Assembly (NCBI RefSeq): GCF_026626335.1
Contig: NZ_JAPNTZ010000012.1
Span: 186,001-250,000 of the forward strand
DNA: 64,000 bases
Source: Paractinoplanes pyxinae
Lineage (GTDB): Bacteria; Actinomycetota; Actinomycetes; Mycobacteriales; Micromonosporaceae
Direction of reading: 5' to 3'
Shown: piece by piece, positions 7,810-16,265 of the stretch
Layout of the letters: each line of letters starts with the position of its first letter
How positions within the stretch are numbered: the stretch's first letter is position 1
The notes under the pieces: generated by a model
The model's database searches: none
What the model was told of the DNA's origin: nothing
Seen by the model: only the letters and a program-made list of their open reading frames with translations
Program-made: the position numbers and the translations under genes

Positions 7810-8328
7810 GTGGTCGCCGCCCTCGAGCTGTACCTGGACGTCGACGCCACCCGCCGGGTACGCACCCTGTGGCGCGCGTTGGAGGCCGAGGGCATCCCGA
7901 CGATGGCCTCCCTGCTGCAACAGAAGCATCGCCCGCACGTGTCGCTGGCCGCCGCCCGCACTCTGGCCCCGGCGGCCGTGGCCGAAGCCCTGGACGGTCT
8001 GCCGGTCGGGCGCGGGCTGACCCTCGACCTCGACTTCGTCGGCCAGTTCGTCGGACGGGTGCTGTGGCTCGGTGTCACGCCGACGGCCGAGCTGCTGGAC
8101 CACCATCGCCGGGTGCACGAGCGCCTGGACCAGGCCGGGGTCGAGGTGTGGGACCTCTACCGGCCGGGCCGCTGGGTGCCCCACTGCACGGTCTCGATGC
8201 GCGTGCCCAACCCGCACATGGCCACCGCCGTCCGGCGCTGCCTCGAAATCCTTCCGGTACGCGCGACGGTCACCGGCGCCGCCGTCACCGACCACGCCAA
8301 CGACATCGACGAGCCCCTGCCGTTCTGA
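7810..8328 (+). CDS. 2H phosphoesterase (2'-5' RNA ligase family)
   Basis: A 172-residue protein with the two H-x-S/T motifs that define 2H phosphoesterases: RPHVSLA (about 43-49) and VPHCTVSM (about 127-134). Such enzymes act on 2',3'-cyclic phosphates or 2'-5' linked nucleotides. The GTG start follows directly on the stop of the preceding gene with no gap, so the two are co-transcribed. The substrate here is unknown. Confidence 0.85.
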   Translation: MVAALELYLDVDATRRVRTLWRALEAEGIPTMASLLQQKHRPHVSLAAARTLAPAAVAEALDGLPVGRGLTLDLDFVGQFVGRVLWLGVTPTAELLDHHRRVHERLDQAGVEVWDLYRPGRWVPHCTVSMRVPNPHMATAVRRCLEILPVRATVTGAAVTDHANDIDEPLPF

Positions 8329-8421
8329 GCGACCGCGTCGGCGGCTGCAGTTTTTGCCGTAGCGTCGGCGCGCTGCTGCTGTCCGCGCGGCTTGCGATGG
8401 GCGGAGTCACCGCCGCTCGTA

Positions 8422-9039
8422 TCAGCGGAACCCGGTGACCGACAGCAGGACGTAGCCGATCACGGTCAGCGGCAGGGCGTAGAGCAGGACCAGCCCTTGC
8501 CGCCGCCACGAGCGGCCGGCCAGCGGAATGAGCACCACACCGAGGAAGACCAGCACGGCCATGACGCCGATCTGGTCGGAGCCGTCGTACGACGGATCAC
8601 CGACCCGCCGGGCGTTGATCACCGCCTCCGCGAACAGGACGGCGACGGGAACCGCCACGGCCACGGCCTGCCACCGCCCCGGCGTGCGAGCGAACACTCC
8701 GGCCGCGCCGAACACCAGCCCGGCGATGACGCCGAAGCCCATCCAGACGAATGCGTTCGTGTTGTAGAGGTTCGACCAGTCATCGTTCTGGATCAGCGCG
8801 GCCGCCAGGTAGTAGCTGGGCCCGGCGACGACCAGGCAGACGACCGCTGCCGCCAGGCTGACCGGCAGCGACCACCAGAAGCGCCAGGTGAGCAGGAACG
8901 CCACGACCGCCCAGACGGCCATCGAGTTGCCCAGCTCCCCGAACGGCGAGGGCACGTACTTGATCCAGACGAAGTCCAGCACCCCCAGCAACAGACCCGC
9001 CAGAGGCGCCACCCAGACCACGTTCCGATTCCCCGCCAT
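8422..9039 (-). CDS. Multi-pass membrane protein, function unknown (DUF6518-like)
   Basis: A 205-residue protein with six or seven hydrophobic helices. It has no catalytic motif that I recognise; the general layout resembles the actinobacterial DUF6518 group. ATG 9039 is chosen over an earlier start because TAAGAT (9048-9053, minus strand) lies eight bases upstream and would give an almost leaderless mRNA. Its neighbours on both sides are unrelated, and it converges with the 2H phosphoesterase gene. Confidence 0.7.
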   Translation of the reverse strand: MAGNRNVVWVAPLAGLLLGVLDFVWIKYVPSPFGELGNSMAVWAVVAFLLTWRFWWSLPVSLAAAVVCLVVAGPSYYLAAALIQNDDWSNLYNTNAFVWMGFGVIAGLVFGAAGVFARTPGRWQAVAVAVPVAVLFAEAVINARRVGDPSYDGSDQIGVMAVLVFLGVVLIPLAGRSWRRQGLVLLYALPLTVIGYVLLSVTGFR

Positions 9040-9527
9040 GGCAGTTGATCTTAAGAATGTCCGCCCGTCTCCCACATCGAACCCAGGACAGACCAAGCCA
9101 CCGGGCGATCAACCCAAAGGTGGACCCGGTGCCGGACGGAGCGGAAGCGGTCCGGCGCGAAGGACAGTCGCATGCTTGCTAACCAACCGGTTGGATTGCC
9201 GACCCGGCGGCGCAGCGCACGAGCTCGGCCGCGCGCTCGCGCAGCCAACCAACCAATTGGATTGCCGCCCGGGCGGCGCAGCGCAGCGCAAATGGGGGGC
9301 CGCCTGCTGGCGCAGCCAACCAACCGGTTGGATTGCCGACCGGGCGGCGCAGCGCAGCGCAAATGGGTGGGCCGCATGCTGGCGCAGCCAACAACCGGTT
9401 GGATTGCCGACCGGGCGGCGCGACGCGAAGATGGTCCGCACGCTCGCGCGGCCAACCAACCGGTTGGATCGCCGACCGGGCGGCGCGGCGGGGCGGGTTT
9501 GGTGGAGCGGTGCAACAGCGCGCGCGG
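9040..9527. other. Intergenic region holding a palindromic repeat array
   Basis: About 490 bp between two minus-strand membrane-protein genes. The first 140 bp show only the -10 box of the upstream gene. From 9181 to 9495 there is a five-copy repeat. All open frames here derive from the repeat and are not supported as genes. Confidence 0.7.
9181..9495. repeat. Five-copy repeat with palindrome CCAACCGGTTGG
   Basis: Units start at 9181, 9247, 9318, 9390 and 9454 (64 to 72 bp apart). Each begins AACCAACCGGTTGGATTGCC or a close variant, followed by GACCGGGCGGCGC; the remainder of each unit is less conserved. The 12-bp palindrome is exact in units 1, 3 and 5, shortened to CAACCGGTTG in unit 4, and replaced by another palindrome, CCAATTGG, in unit 2. 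Confidence 0.85.
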
Positions 9528-9896
9528 TCAGACCGCAGCCGGCTGCGTCCGAACGGCGCGCAGCGTGCGGGGGAGGACAACTACGAGAGCCACGGCCAAG
9601 GCGCTGATCACCGCTTGGCCGATCCGCCCCGGCGTCACGCCGCCCGCATGGTCGACCACGTAGTTGGCGTAGCCGTTGGCCAATGCGTCAGTGATCAGGA
9701 TGAACGCCCCCAGCACCAACCCCGCGGCCGGTCTGAACAGCAGAAGCACGACCGCCGCCGCGTCGAGCGCCGTGAGCGACACGAAATAGACCGCCAGCCA
9801 GCCCGGCATCGTGGGATATGGGTCGAGCCCGCCCACCGCCAGCTGCACGACATGAGCGCCCGTGCCGTAGGCGAAGACCACCAGCGCCGCCGTCAT
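9528..9896 (-). CDS. Small membrane protein
   Basis: A 122-residue protein with about four predicted transmembrane helices and no known motif. ATG 9896 is used; two GTG codons directly upstream are alternatives. It lies 32 bp downstream of disA on the same strand and could be the last gene of that transcript. Function unknown. Confidence 0.6.
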   Translation of the reverse strand: MTAALVVFAYGTGAHVVQLAVGGLDPYPTMPGWLAVYFVSLTALDAAAVVLLLFRPAAGLVLGAFILITDALANGYANYVVDHAGGVTPGRIGQAVISALAVALVVVLPRTLRAVRTQPAAV

Positions 9897-9928
9897 CACC
9901 ACCGGGGCCGGGCCGGCCCAGGGCAGCC

Positions 9929-11119
9929 TCAGACGTACCGTTCCAGGATGGACGCCTCGGCCAGGCGGGACAGGCCCTCGCGGACGCCCCGGGCCCGCGC
10001 GTCGCCGACGCCGTCGACGGCCTGCAGGTCTTCGACCGTGGCGCCCAGCAGGCGCTGCAGGCTGCCGAAGTGGTCGACCAGGCGGTCGACGATCTGGGTG
10101 GGCAGGCGCGGCACCTTGGCCAGCAGGCGGAAGCCGCGCGGGGAGACGGCCGCGTCGAGCGAGTCGCTGGCGCCGGGATAGCCGATCGCCTTGGCCACGG
10201 CCACCAGGTCGATCATCTCGGTCGCGGTGAGCAGGTCGAGTTCGACCAGCGCCTCGTCCAGCGTGCGGGCCTTGCGGCCGGTGGGCAGATAGTCGCGAAT
10301 GACCAGCGTGCGGTCGGAGTCGACGCCGGCCATCAACTCGTCGAGCTGGAGGGCCAGCAGGCGGCCGTCGGTGCCCAGCTCGACCACGTAGCCGGAGATC
10401 TCGTCGGCGATGCGGCGCACCATCTCGAGCCGCTGCACGACCGCGACGGCGTCACGCACAGTCACCAGGTCTTCGATCTCGAGCGCCGACAAAGTGCCGG
10501 AGACCTCGTCGAGCCGCAGCTTGTACCGCTCGAGGGTGGCCAGGGCCTGGTTGGCCCGGGACAGGATGGCGGCCGAGTCGTCGAGGACGTGGCGCTGCCC
10601 GTTCACGTACAGGCCGATGATGTGCATCGACTGGCTCACCGAGATGACCGGGAAGCCGGACTGCTTGGCCACCCGCTCGGCCGTGCGGTGGCGGGTGCCG
10701 GACTCTTCGGACGGGATCGCCGGGTCGGGCATGAGGTGGACGGCGGCCCGCACGATGCGGGTGCCGTCGCTCGACATGACCACGGCGCCGTCCATCTTGC
10801 ACAGCTCACGCAGCCTGGTCGCGGAGAATTCGACGTCGAGCGGGAAGCCGCCGGTGCAGATGCTCTCGACGACGGCGTCGTGCCCGAGCACGATCAGCGC
10901 GCCGGTGCGCCCGCGCAGGATGCGTTCCAGCCCGTCGCGCAGCGCCGTTCCGGGCGCCATCAGGGCCAGATTGGCGCGGAGCGGATCGGCGCTCACCCCG
11001 CCGCCCGTGAGACCGGGACCGGCGCCGGTGGCTGCCGGACGGTGCACCGACCCGTTGACGCCGGGTCGTGGCGTCGGGCTGGCGGCGGCGGGTTTGGAAC
11101 CATCGCGGTCGAGCGGCAC
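9929..11119 (-). CDS. Diadenylate cyclase DisA
   Basis: Makes cyclic di-AMP from two ATP and scans DNA for damage. The 396-residue protein carries the DGA motif (110-112) and RHR motif (143-145) of the DAC active site, a central helical linker, and a C-terminal helix-hairpin-helix DNA-binding domain (about 335-390, VDGVGDARARGVREGL). There is an extra low-complexity N-terminus of about 45 residues rich in Pro, Ala and Gly. The GTG start is supported by TAGAAT six bases upstream. It follows radA on the same strand, the usual actinobacterial arrangement. Confidence 0.95.
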   Translation of the reverse strand: MPLDRDGSKPAAASPTPRPGVNGSVHRPAATGAGPGLTGGGVSADPLRANLALMAPGTALRDGLERILRGRTGALIVLGHDAVVESICTGGFPLDVEFSATRLRELCKMDGAVVMSSDGTRIVRAAVHLMPDPAIPSEESGTRHRTAERVAKQSGFPVISVSQSMHIIGLYVNGQRHVLDDSAAILSRANQALATLERYKLRLDEVSGTLSALEIEDLVTVRDAVAVVQRLEMVRRIADEISGYVVELGTDGRLLALQLDELMAGVDSDRTLVIRDYLPTGRKARTLDEALVELDLLTATEMIDLVAVAKAIGYPGASDSLDAAVSPRGFRLLAKVPRLPTQIVDRLVDHFGSLQRLLGATVEDLQAVDGVGDARARGVREGLSRLAEASILERYV

Positions 11120-11125
11120 CTGGAC

Positions 11126-11131
11126 ATTCTA
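11126..11131 (-). promoter_or_regulatory. -10 box of disA (leaderless)
   Basis: On the minus strand TAGAAT lies exactly six bases before GTG 11119, so transcription should start at or next to the start codon. disA thus has its own promoter in addition to any read-through from radA. Confidence 0.55.
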
Positions 11132-11192
11132 CGGACTGTCATCCACAGCAACGAGCCGTGGTTCGATGAATGCTCCGTAGCGTGATGAAACG

Positions 11193-12611
11193 TCACCGTC
11201 GGTCACCGCCGGAGGCGGCCGACGCCCGGGCCGCGGACTGCAGCGCCGAGCGCAGATCGCTCACTTCGATCACCTCGATGCCACGCGGAGCTTCGGGGGC
11301 GCAGCCGGGCGGCACGAGGGCCACCTTGAAGCCGAGCCGGGCCGCCTCGGCCAGCCGCCGGCCCACGGCGCCGACCCGCCGGATCTCGCCGGTGAGGCCG
11401 ACCTCGCCGATCGCCACCAGGTGGGGCGCCATCGCCAGGTCGAGACCGCCGGAGGCCACGGCCAGCGCCATCGCGAGGTCGGCCGACGGCTCGATCAGCC
11501 GGATGCCGCCCACCGTGGCCGCGAAGACCTCACGGTTGTAGAGCTTGAGCTGCTTGGTGCGGCGTTCGAGCACGGCCAGCACCATGGCCAGCCGGGCGCT
11601 GTCGAGGCCCGACACCGTACGCCGGGGGGAACCTTGCACCTCGGCCCCGATCAGGGCCTGCACCTCGGTGACCAGCGCGCGCCGGCCTTCCATGGCCACG
11701 GTCACGCAGGTGCCCGGCACGGGCTCGTTGTAGCGGGTCAAGAAAAGGCCGGACGGGTCGGGCAGGCTGGCGATGCCGCTCTCGTTCATCTCGAAGCAGC
11801 CCACCTCGTCGGCCGCGCCGTACCGATTCTTCACGCCGCGCACCAGGCGTAGCGAGGAGTGCTTGTCGCCCTCGAAGTGCAGCACGACGTCGACCAGGTG
11901 CTCGAGGACGCGAGGGCCGGCGACCTGACCGTCCTTGGTGACGTGACCCACCAGCACGGTGGCGATGCCCCGCTCTTTGGCCACGCCGACCAGCGCCGCG
12001 GTGACCGCCCGGACCTGGGTGACGCCGCCCGAGACGCCCTCGGTGCCAGGGGCCGAGATCGTCTGCACCGAGTCGACGATCAGCAGGCCGGGCTTGACCG
12101 CGTCAAGGTGGCCCAGCACGGCGCCGAGATCGCTCTCGGAGGCCAGGTAGAGCTGGTCGTGCAGGGCGCCCAGACGCTCGGCCCGCAGGCGCACCTGGCT
12201 CACCGATTCTTCGCCGCTGACCACCAGGGACGGGGTGCCGGCGCCGGCCGCCCACTGCTGAGCCACATCGAGCAGCAGAGTGGACTTGCCCACACCGGGC
12301 TCGCCGGCCAGCAGCACCACCGCGCCCGGCACCAGGCCACCGCCCAGCACGCGGTCGAGTTCGCCCACATTGGTCGGCACGGCCTTGGCCGGGGCGGCAC
12401 TGATCTGGGCGATGGGACGGGCCGGTTCGGCCGGCAGGCGGGAGCTGACGACCCGGCCGGCGCCGAGCGGAGTGCTCACCGTGGACTCGATGACCGAGCC
12501 CCACTCGCCGCACTCGGGGCAGCGGCCCAGCCACTTGGGCGGCTGGTGGCCGCAGGCGTCACAGACGTAGGCGGGGCGGGCGGCCTTGGCCGCCGTGCGG
12601 GACGATGTCAC
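11193..12611 (-). CDS. DNA repair ATPase RadA
   Basis: Branch-migration ATPase acting with RecA in recombination. The 472 residues contain a four-Cys zinc finger (Cys17, Cys20, Cys31, Cys34), Walker A GEPGVGKST (103-111), the RadA signature KNRYG near residue 260, and a C-terminal Lon-like domain. The GTG start is supported by TAGCTT six bases upstream. It precedes disA by 73 bp. Confidence 0.95.
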   Translation of the reverse strand: MTSSRTAAKAARPAYVCDACGHQPPKWLGRCPECGEWGSVIESTVSTPLGAGRVVSSRLPAEPARPIAQISAAPAKAVPTNVGELDRVLGGGLVPGAVVLLAGEPGVGKSTLLLDVAQQWAAGAGTPSLVVSGEESVSQVRLRAERLGALHDQLYLASESDLGAVLGHLDAVKPGLLIVDSVQTISAPGTEGVSGGVTQVRAVTAALVGVAKERGIATVLVGHVTKDGQVAGPRVLEHLVDVVLHFEGDKHSSLRLVRGVKNRYGAADEVGCFEMNESGIASLPDPSGLFLTRYNEPVPGTCVTVAMEGRRALVTEVQALIGAEVQGSPRRTVSGLDSARLAMVLAVLERRTKQLKLYNREVFAATVGGIRLIEPSADLAMALAVASGGLDLAMAPHLVAIGEVGLTGEIRRVGAVGRRLAEAARLGFKVALVPPGCAPEAPRGIEVIEVSDLRSALQSAARASAASGGDRR

Positions 12612-12617
12612 CCCGCA

Positions 12618-12623
12618 AAGCTA
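12618..12623 (-). promoter_or_regulatory. -10 box of radA (leaderless)
   Basis: Minus-strand TAGCTT lies six bases before GTG 12611, in the short gap after the lipoprotein gene. No clear -35 is seen. Confidence 0.5.
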
Positions 12624-12642
12624 GCGGGGCGGTACGACATCT

Positions 12643-13380
12643 TTACTCGTTCTCCTCGCTGTCCACCGGCGCGCGGGAGGCCGGGGAAAGCGGGATGGCT
12701 ACGGGGGCCAGCACCTCGAGCGGCTGCGAGTAGCCGCTGATCTCGAAGACCAGGCTCAGCGAGTTGCCGGGCTTGAGCTCGTCGCTCAGGGCGGCCGCGA
12801 CCAGCTTCTGGTCGTCGTCGGGCAGGAACGTCGCGCTGCTCAGGGCCGGGATGGTGATGCGGGCCGGCTGCAGGGTAGCGGCGGCCGGAGCCGACGTCGG
12901 GGCGTTGCTGGGCTCGCTCGGCCGGCCCGACGGGTCGGGGATGCTGCCGGCCTGGTTGGGGTCGCCGGGTTGGGCCGACGAGCCGGACGGGCCGCCCGAC
13001 GGCTCGGGGTTCGCGCTCGGCGACGCGGCGGCGGAGCCACCGGAGAGGCCGATCTGGCGGGCCGACACGACGCCCTCGGTCTCGTTCTGCAGCGGCTTGC
13101 TGCTGATCAGGATGGTGACCGGCTCGGTGGTCTGGTTGTACAGGCCGACCTCGATCGGGGCGTCGCCGTTGGCCGGGTAGCCCTCGGGGTCGCTGTAGAT
13201 GACCTGGAGGTTGCGGATCTGCACGCGGCCGTCGGGGCTCTGCGTGCTCAGGCCCGAGACCGGCGCCTGCAGCAGGGCCGTCTCGGCGACCTGGCCGGCC
13301 GAGCAGGCGCCCAGCGCCAGCACGGCGACCGTCGCGGCACCCGCGGCCAGCGCCACGCGACGGGTTCCCAGCGAGCGCAT
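12643..13380 (-). CDS. Lipoprotein with Ser/Pro-rich insert
   Basis: A 245-residue secreted lipoprotein: Arg-containing N-terminus, hydrophobic stretch, and lipobox LGAC with the lipidated Cys near residue 26. Two beta-rich segments flank a linker rich in Ser, Pro, Gly and Ala (about 120-170). ATG 13380 has GGAGG at 13387-13391 with six bases of spacing. It lies 31 bp upstream of radA. No enzymatic motif is visible; function unknown. Confidence 0.8.
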   Translation of the reverse strand: MRSLGTRRVALAAGAATVAVLALGACSAGQVAETALLQAPVSGLSTQSPDGRVQIRNLQVIYSDPEGYPANGDAPIEVGLYNQTTEPVTILISSKPLQNETEGVVSARQIGLSGGSAAASPSANPEPSGGPSGSSAQPGDPNQAGSIPDPSGRPSEPSNAPTSAPAAATLQPARITIPALSSATFLPDDDQKLVAAALSDELKPGNSLSLVFEISGYSQPLEVLAPVAIPLSPASRAPVDSEENE

Positions 13381-13463
13381 CACGATCCTCCAAGCAGAGC
13401 TCGATACCTCGAACACGCTCAGCCTAGAGGTCGGCGATCGAGCGCGTGCGGCGACCCGTCCAA

Positions 13464-14291
13464 TCACACCACCCGGCCGCTGAAGATGAGCAGCAGAACG
13501 TCGATGAGGGCGACCACGATCACGGCCCGGAACATGGCGACTCCGCGTCCCCGTGCGCGCGTGGTGGCGTACCACCCGAAAGGAAGGACCACGACGGCGG
13601 CCGCGGCGCCCGCCCAGCCGGCCCACGACGGCGGCCCGGGCGGCCCGAAGACCAGCGTGAGGGTGGCGCTCAGCAGAAGCAGCGCGGCCGCGACGGTGGA
13701 ACCGGTGGCGCCGAGGCGGTGCGGAAGACCCCGTACGCCCGTGGCCGCGTCATCCGCGAGATCGGGCAGCACGTTCGCGAAGTGGGCCCCCGCCCCCAGC
13801 AGCGCTCCCGCCGCGACCAGCCACGCGGGCGGGGCCGGTCGGCCCGGCAACGCCACCACGACGAACGCCGGCAGCAGCCCGAACGCCACGATGTAGGGCA
13901 CCACCGACAGCGCGGTCGACTTCAGCGGCCAGTCGTAGAGCAGCGCGAACACGCCCACCAGCGTGATCAGGATCGTCGGCCACAGCCCGAACGGCAGCCC
14001 CAGCAGCGGAATGGCCAGCGCGGCAACGAGCCCGGCGATGCCGACCGTACGCCGGGAGACCGCCCCCGAGGCGACCGGCTTGTCCGTCCGCCCGGTGACC
14101 CGGTCGCGGTCGGCGTCGAGCCAGTCGTTGACCCAGCCCACGGCCAGCTGGGTCGCCCCCACGGCCAGGAAGACGCCCAGGATCGACCAGCCCCGGTGAC
14201 CGACCCCGATCGCCAGCAGAGTCATCGCCACGGTGACGGCCCCGCCGGGCTCCGGATGAGACGACTTGATCACTGCCAGCGCTCGGGACAT
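13464..14291 (-). CDS. UbiA-family prenyltransferase
   Basis: A 275-residue integral membrane enzyme with about eight helices. The first Asp-rich motif NDWLDADRD (55-63) and the following KP pair are typical, and a second motif, NVLPDLADD, lies near 165-173. UbiA enzymes attach prenyl chains to aromatic rings or, in some phenolic-lipid pathways, to a phenolic oxygen. It is divergent (46 bp) from the methyltransferase/flavoprotein/type III PKS operon, which suggests that it prenylates that pathway's phenolic product. A role in quinone biosynthesis or another aromatic prenylation is the alternative. Confidence 0.85.
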   Translation of the reverse strand: MSRALAVIKSSHPEPGGAVTVAMTLLAIGVGHRGWSILGVFLAVGATQLAVGWVNDWLDADRDRVTGRTDKPVASGAVSRRTVGIAGLVAALAIPLLGLPFGLWPTILITLVGVFALLYDWPLKSTALSVVPYIVAFGLLPAFVVVALPGRPAPPAWLVAAGALLGAGAHFANVLPDLADDAATGVRGLPHRLGATGSTVAAALLLLSATLTLVFGPPGPPSWAGWAGAAAAVVVLPFGWYATTRARGRGVAMFRAVIVVALIDVLLLIFSGRVV

Positions 14292-14337
14292 GCGAGCAGT
14301 GTGGCGGGTGTGCCGTTGTCATGCCACGCTCGATCAC

Positions 14338-15063
14338 ATGCCGTCGATGCCGCGTAACGATCCGCGTCAGTACGACGACCTGGCCGGCGAGTGGTGGCGT
14401 CCCGGCGGCCACTTCGAACTGCTGCACTGGCTGGCCGCGGCCCGCGCGCGGCTGATCCCGCCGGCCGGTTCGGCCGGGGCCGTGCTCGTCGACGCCGGCT
14501 GCGGCGGCGGCCTGCTCGCGCCGCACGTGGCCGGAAAGGGTTACCGGCACATCGGGGTCGATCTGCGCTCGGTGGGGCTGAGCCAGGCGGCCGCCCGCGG
14601 CGTCGAACCGGTGCGCGGCGACGTGACGGCGCTGCCGCTGGCCACCGCCTCGGCCGACGTGGTGGCCGCCGGTGAGATCCTCGAGCACGTCACCGACCTG
14701 CCGGGCACCGTGGCCGAGCTGTGCCGGGTGCTCAAGCCGGGCGGCCTGTTGGTGCTCGACACCGTCAATGACAACCCGCTCAGCCGGTTCGTCACGGTCA
14801 CGCTGGGCGAGCTGATCGGTCTGGCCCCGGTCGGGCTGCACGATCCGGCGCTGTTCGTCGACCCGCGCCGGCTGGCCGCGGAGTGCGCTTCCCATGGCGT
14901 ACGGCTGGAAGTGCGCGGCGCCCGGCCGAGTGTTCCCGGGTTGATCCGCTGGCTGAGCCCGGGCGTGCAGCCCAACGGCCGGCCCCTCGGCAGCATCGTC
15001 CCCACCCGTTCCACCGCCGTGCTCTATCAGGGGCGCGGCCGCAAATCAGAGGAGCCCGCATGA
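14338..15063 (+). CDS. Class I SAM-dependent methyltransferase (UbiG/Coq3-like)
   Basis: A 241-residue methyltransferase with SAM motif I VLVDAGCGGG (49-58), an acidic loop after strand 2 (GVDLR) and LKPGGLLVLDTVN. The N-terminus QYDDLAGEWWRPGGHFELLHW is typical of UbiG-like O-methyltransferases that act on polyphenols. ATG 14338 is used; ATG 14347 is possible. The stop overlaps the next start (ATGA). In this operon it probably O-methylates a hydroxylated alkylresorcinol-type intermediate (inference from neighbours). Confidence 0.8.
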   Translation: MPSMPRNDPRQYDDLAGEWWRPGGHFELLHWLAAARARLIPPAGSAGAVLVDAGCGGGLLAPHVAGKGYRHIGVDLRSVGLSQAAARGVEPVRGDVTALPLATASADVVAAGEILEHVTDLPGTVAELCRVLKPGGLLVLDTVNDNPLSRFVTVTLGELIGLAPVGLHDPALFVDPRRLAAECASHGVRLEVRGARPSVPGLIRWLSPGVQPNGRPLGSIVPTRSTAVLYQGRGRKSEEPA

Positions 15064-16214
15064 CCACGGAAGCCCGTCGGCTGGCGCCCCGGTTCGCGGC
15101 CCGTGCCGCCGCGCACGACCGGGACGGCAGCTTTCCCGCCGACGACTTCGCCGACCTGCGGGACGCGGGCCTGTTCGGGCTGATGGTGCCGGAAAGACTC
15201 GGCGGGCGGGGCGCCAGCTTCGCCCAGTACGCCGCGACCGCGTACGAGCTGGCCCGGGGCAACGGCGCGACCGCGCTGATCTTCAACATGCACGCCTCGG
15301 TGACCGGCGCCCTGGCCGGCGTCACCGACGAACTGGCCGACGCCCTGGGCCTGCCGCCCGAGGCGCTCGCGGCCCGGGACGACGCGCTGCGGGCGGCGGC
15401 CGAGGGCAAGTGGTACGCGGTGGCCATGAGCGAACGCGGCGCCGGCTCCCGGCTGTCGCAGCTCAGCACCTCGTACGAGGCGGTCGACGGGGGCTTCCAC
15501 ATCCGTGGGTCCAAGACGTTCTGCTCCGGGGCCGGGCACGCCGACGCCTATCTGGTCGCGGCGCGCAGCCTCGCCGACCCCTCCCAGGTCTCGCAGTTCC
15601 TCGTGCCCGCCGGCGAGGGCCTGCGGGTCGAACCCACGTGGGACGCGCTCGGCATGCGGGCCACCGGCTCTCACGACCTGCACGTCGACGTCACCGTGCC
15701 GGCCGGCGCGCTGCTGGGCGGGGTCGAGGGCCTGGCCCTGGTGGTGGCCCAGCTCGCCCCGCACTGGATGGTGGCCAGTTACGCCGCCGTGTACGTCGGG
15801 GTGGCCCGGGCCGCCGTGGACGCGGCGGTCGAGCACGTCAACGAGCGCAAGCTCGGCCACCTGCCGGCCATCCGGTCGCGGATCGGCCGGGCCGACGCCG
15901 CCGTCGCCGCCGCCCACCTGGCTGTTCTGGAGGCCGCCCGCCGGGTCGACGAGCAGCCCGGCGAGGCCGAGACGAACCGCTGGGTGTGGCGGGCCAAGCT
16001 GCTCGCCGGCACCACCGCGGCCGAGGTCGCCGCGTCGATGCTCGAGGCGGCCGGCACGTCGGCGATGCGCCGCGGCCACGCGCTGGAAAGGCTCTACCGG
16101 GACGCGAGAGCCGGATCACTACAGCCGGCGACCAGTGATGTGTGTGCGGACTGGCTCGGGGTAGACGCTCTTGGCGGCGACGCGGACTCGGAGGGCTCGG
16201 CACCGCGCTGGTGA
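15060..16214 (+). CDS. Acyl-CoA dehydrogenase-like flavoprotein, probable tailoring oxygenase or oxidase
   Basis: A 384-residue member of the acyl-CoA dehydrogenase fold: helical N-domain, central beta domain (YAVAMSERGAG, FHIRGSKTFCSGA, DALGMRATGSHD) and helical C-domain ending RLYRDARAG. The region that normally holds the catalytic Glu (YEGT in many members) reads LQPATSDV, so that Glu is absent. Group D flavin monooxygenases share this fold, and a polyketide phenol is the likely substrate in this operon. Start ATG 15060 overlaps the methyltransferase stop; GAGGAG is upstream. Alternatives are an isovaleryl-type dehydrogenase with a relocated Glu, or a non-enzymatic homologue. Confidence 0.75.
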   Translation: MTTEARRLAPRFAARAAAHDRDGSFPADDFADLRDAGLFGLMVPERLGGRGASFAQYAATAYELARGNGATALIFNMHASVTGALAGVTDELADALGLPPEALAARDDALRAAAEGKWYAVAMSERGAGSRLSQLSTSYEAVDGGFHIRGSKTFCSGAGHADAYLVAARSLADPSQVSQFLVPAGEGLRVEPTWDALGMRATGSHDLHVDVTVPAGALLGGVEGLALVVAQLAPHWMVASYAAVYVGVARAAVDAAVEHVNERKLGHLPAIRSRIGRADAAVAAAHLAVLEAARRVDEQPGEAETNRWVWRAKLLAGTTAAEVAASMLEAAGTSAMRRGHALERLYRDARAGSLQPATSDVCADWLGVDALGGDADSEGSAPRW

Positions 16215-16265
16215 CAGGTTTCCACTTTTGGCAGGGGCGGCGGGGTTCAGGCCGGGGAGGCACAA

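Noticed and set aside
9181..9495. Possible CRISPR array
   Set aside because: The intervals between repeats are similar to each other rather than unique spacers, units are 64-72 bp with variable repeats, and no cas gene is present.
9172..9663. Open frames across the palindromic repeat
   Set aside because: Their sequence is just the repeat translated in different frames; no start signals or conserved features.
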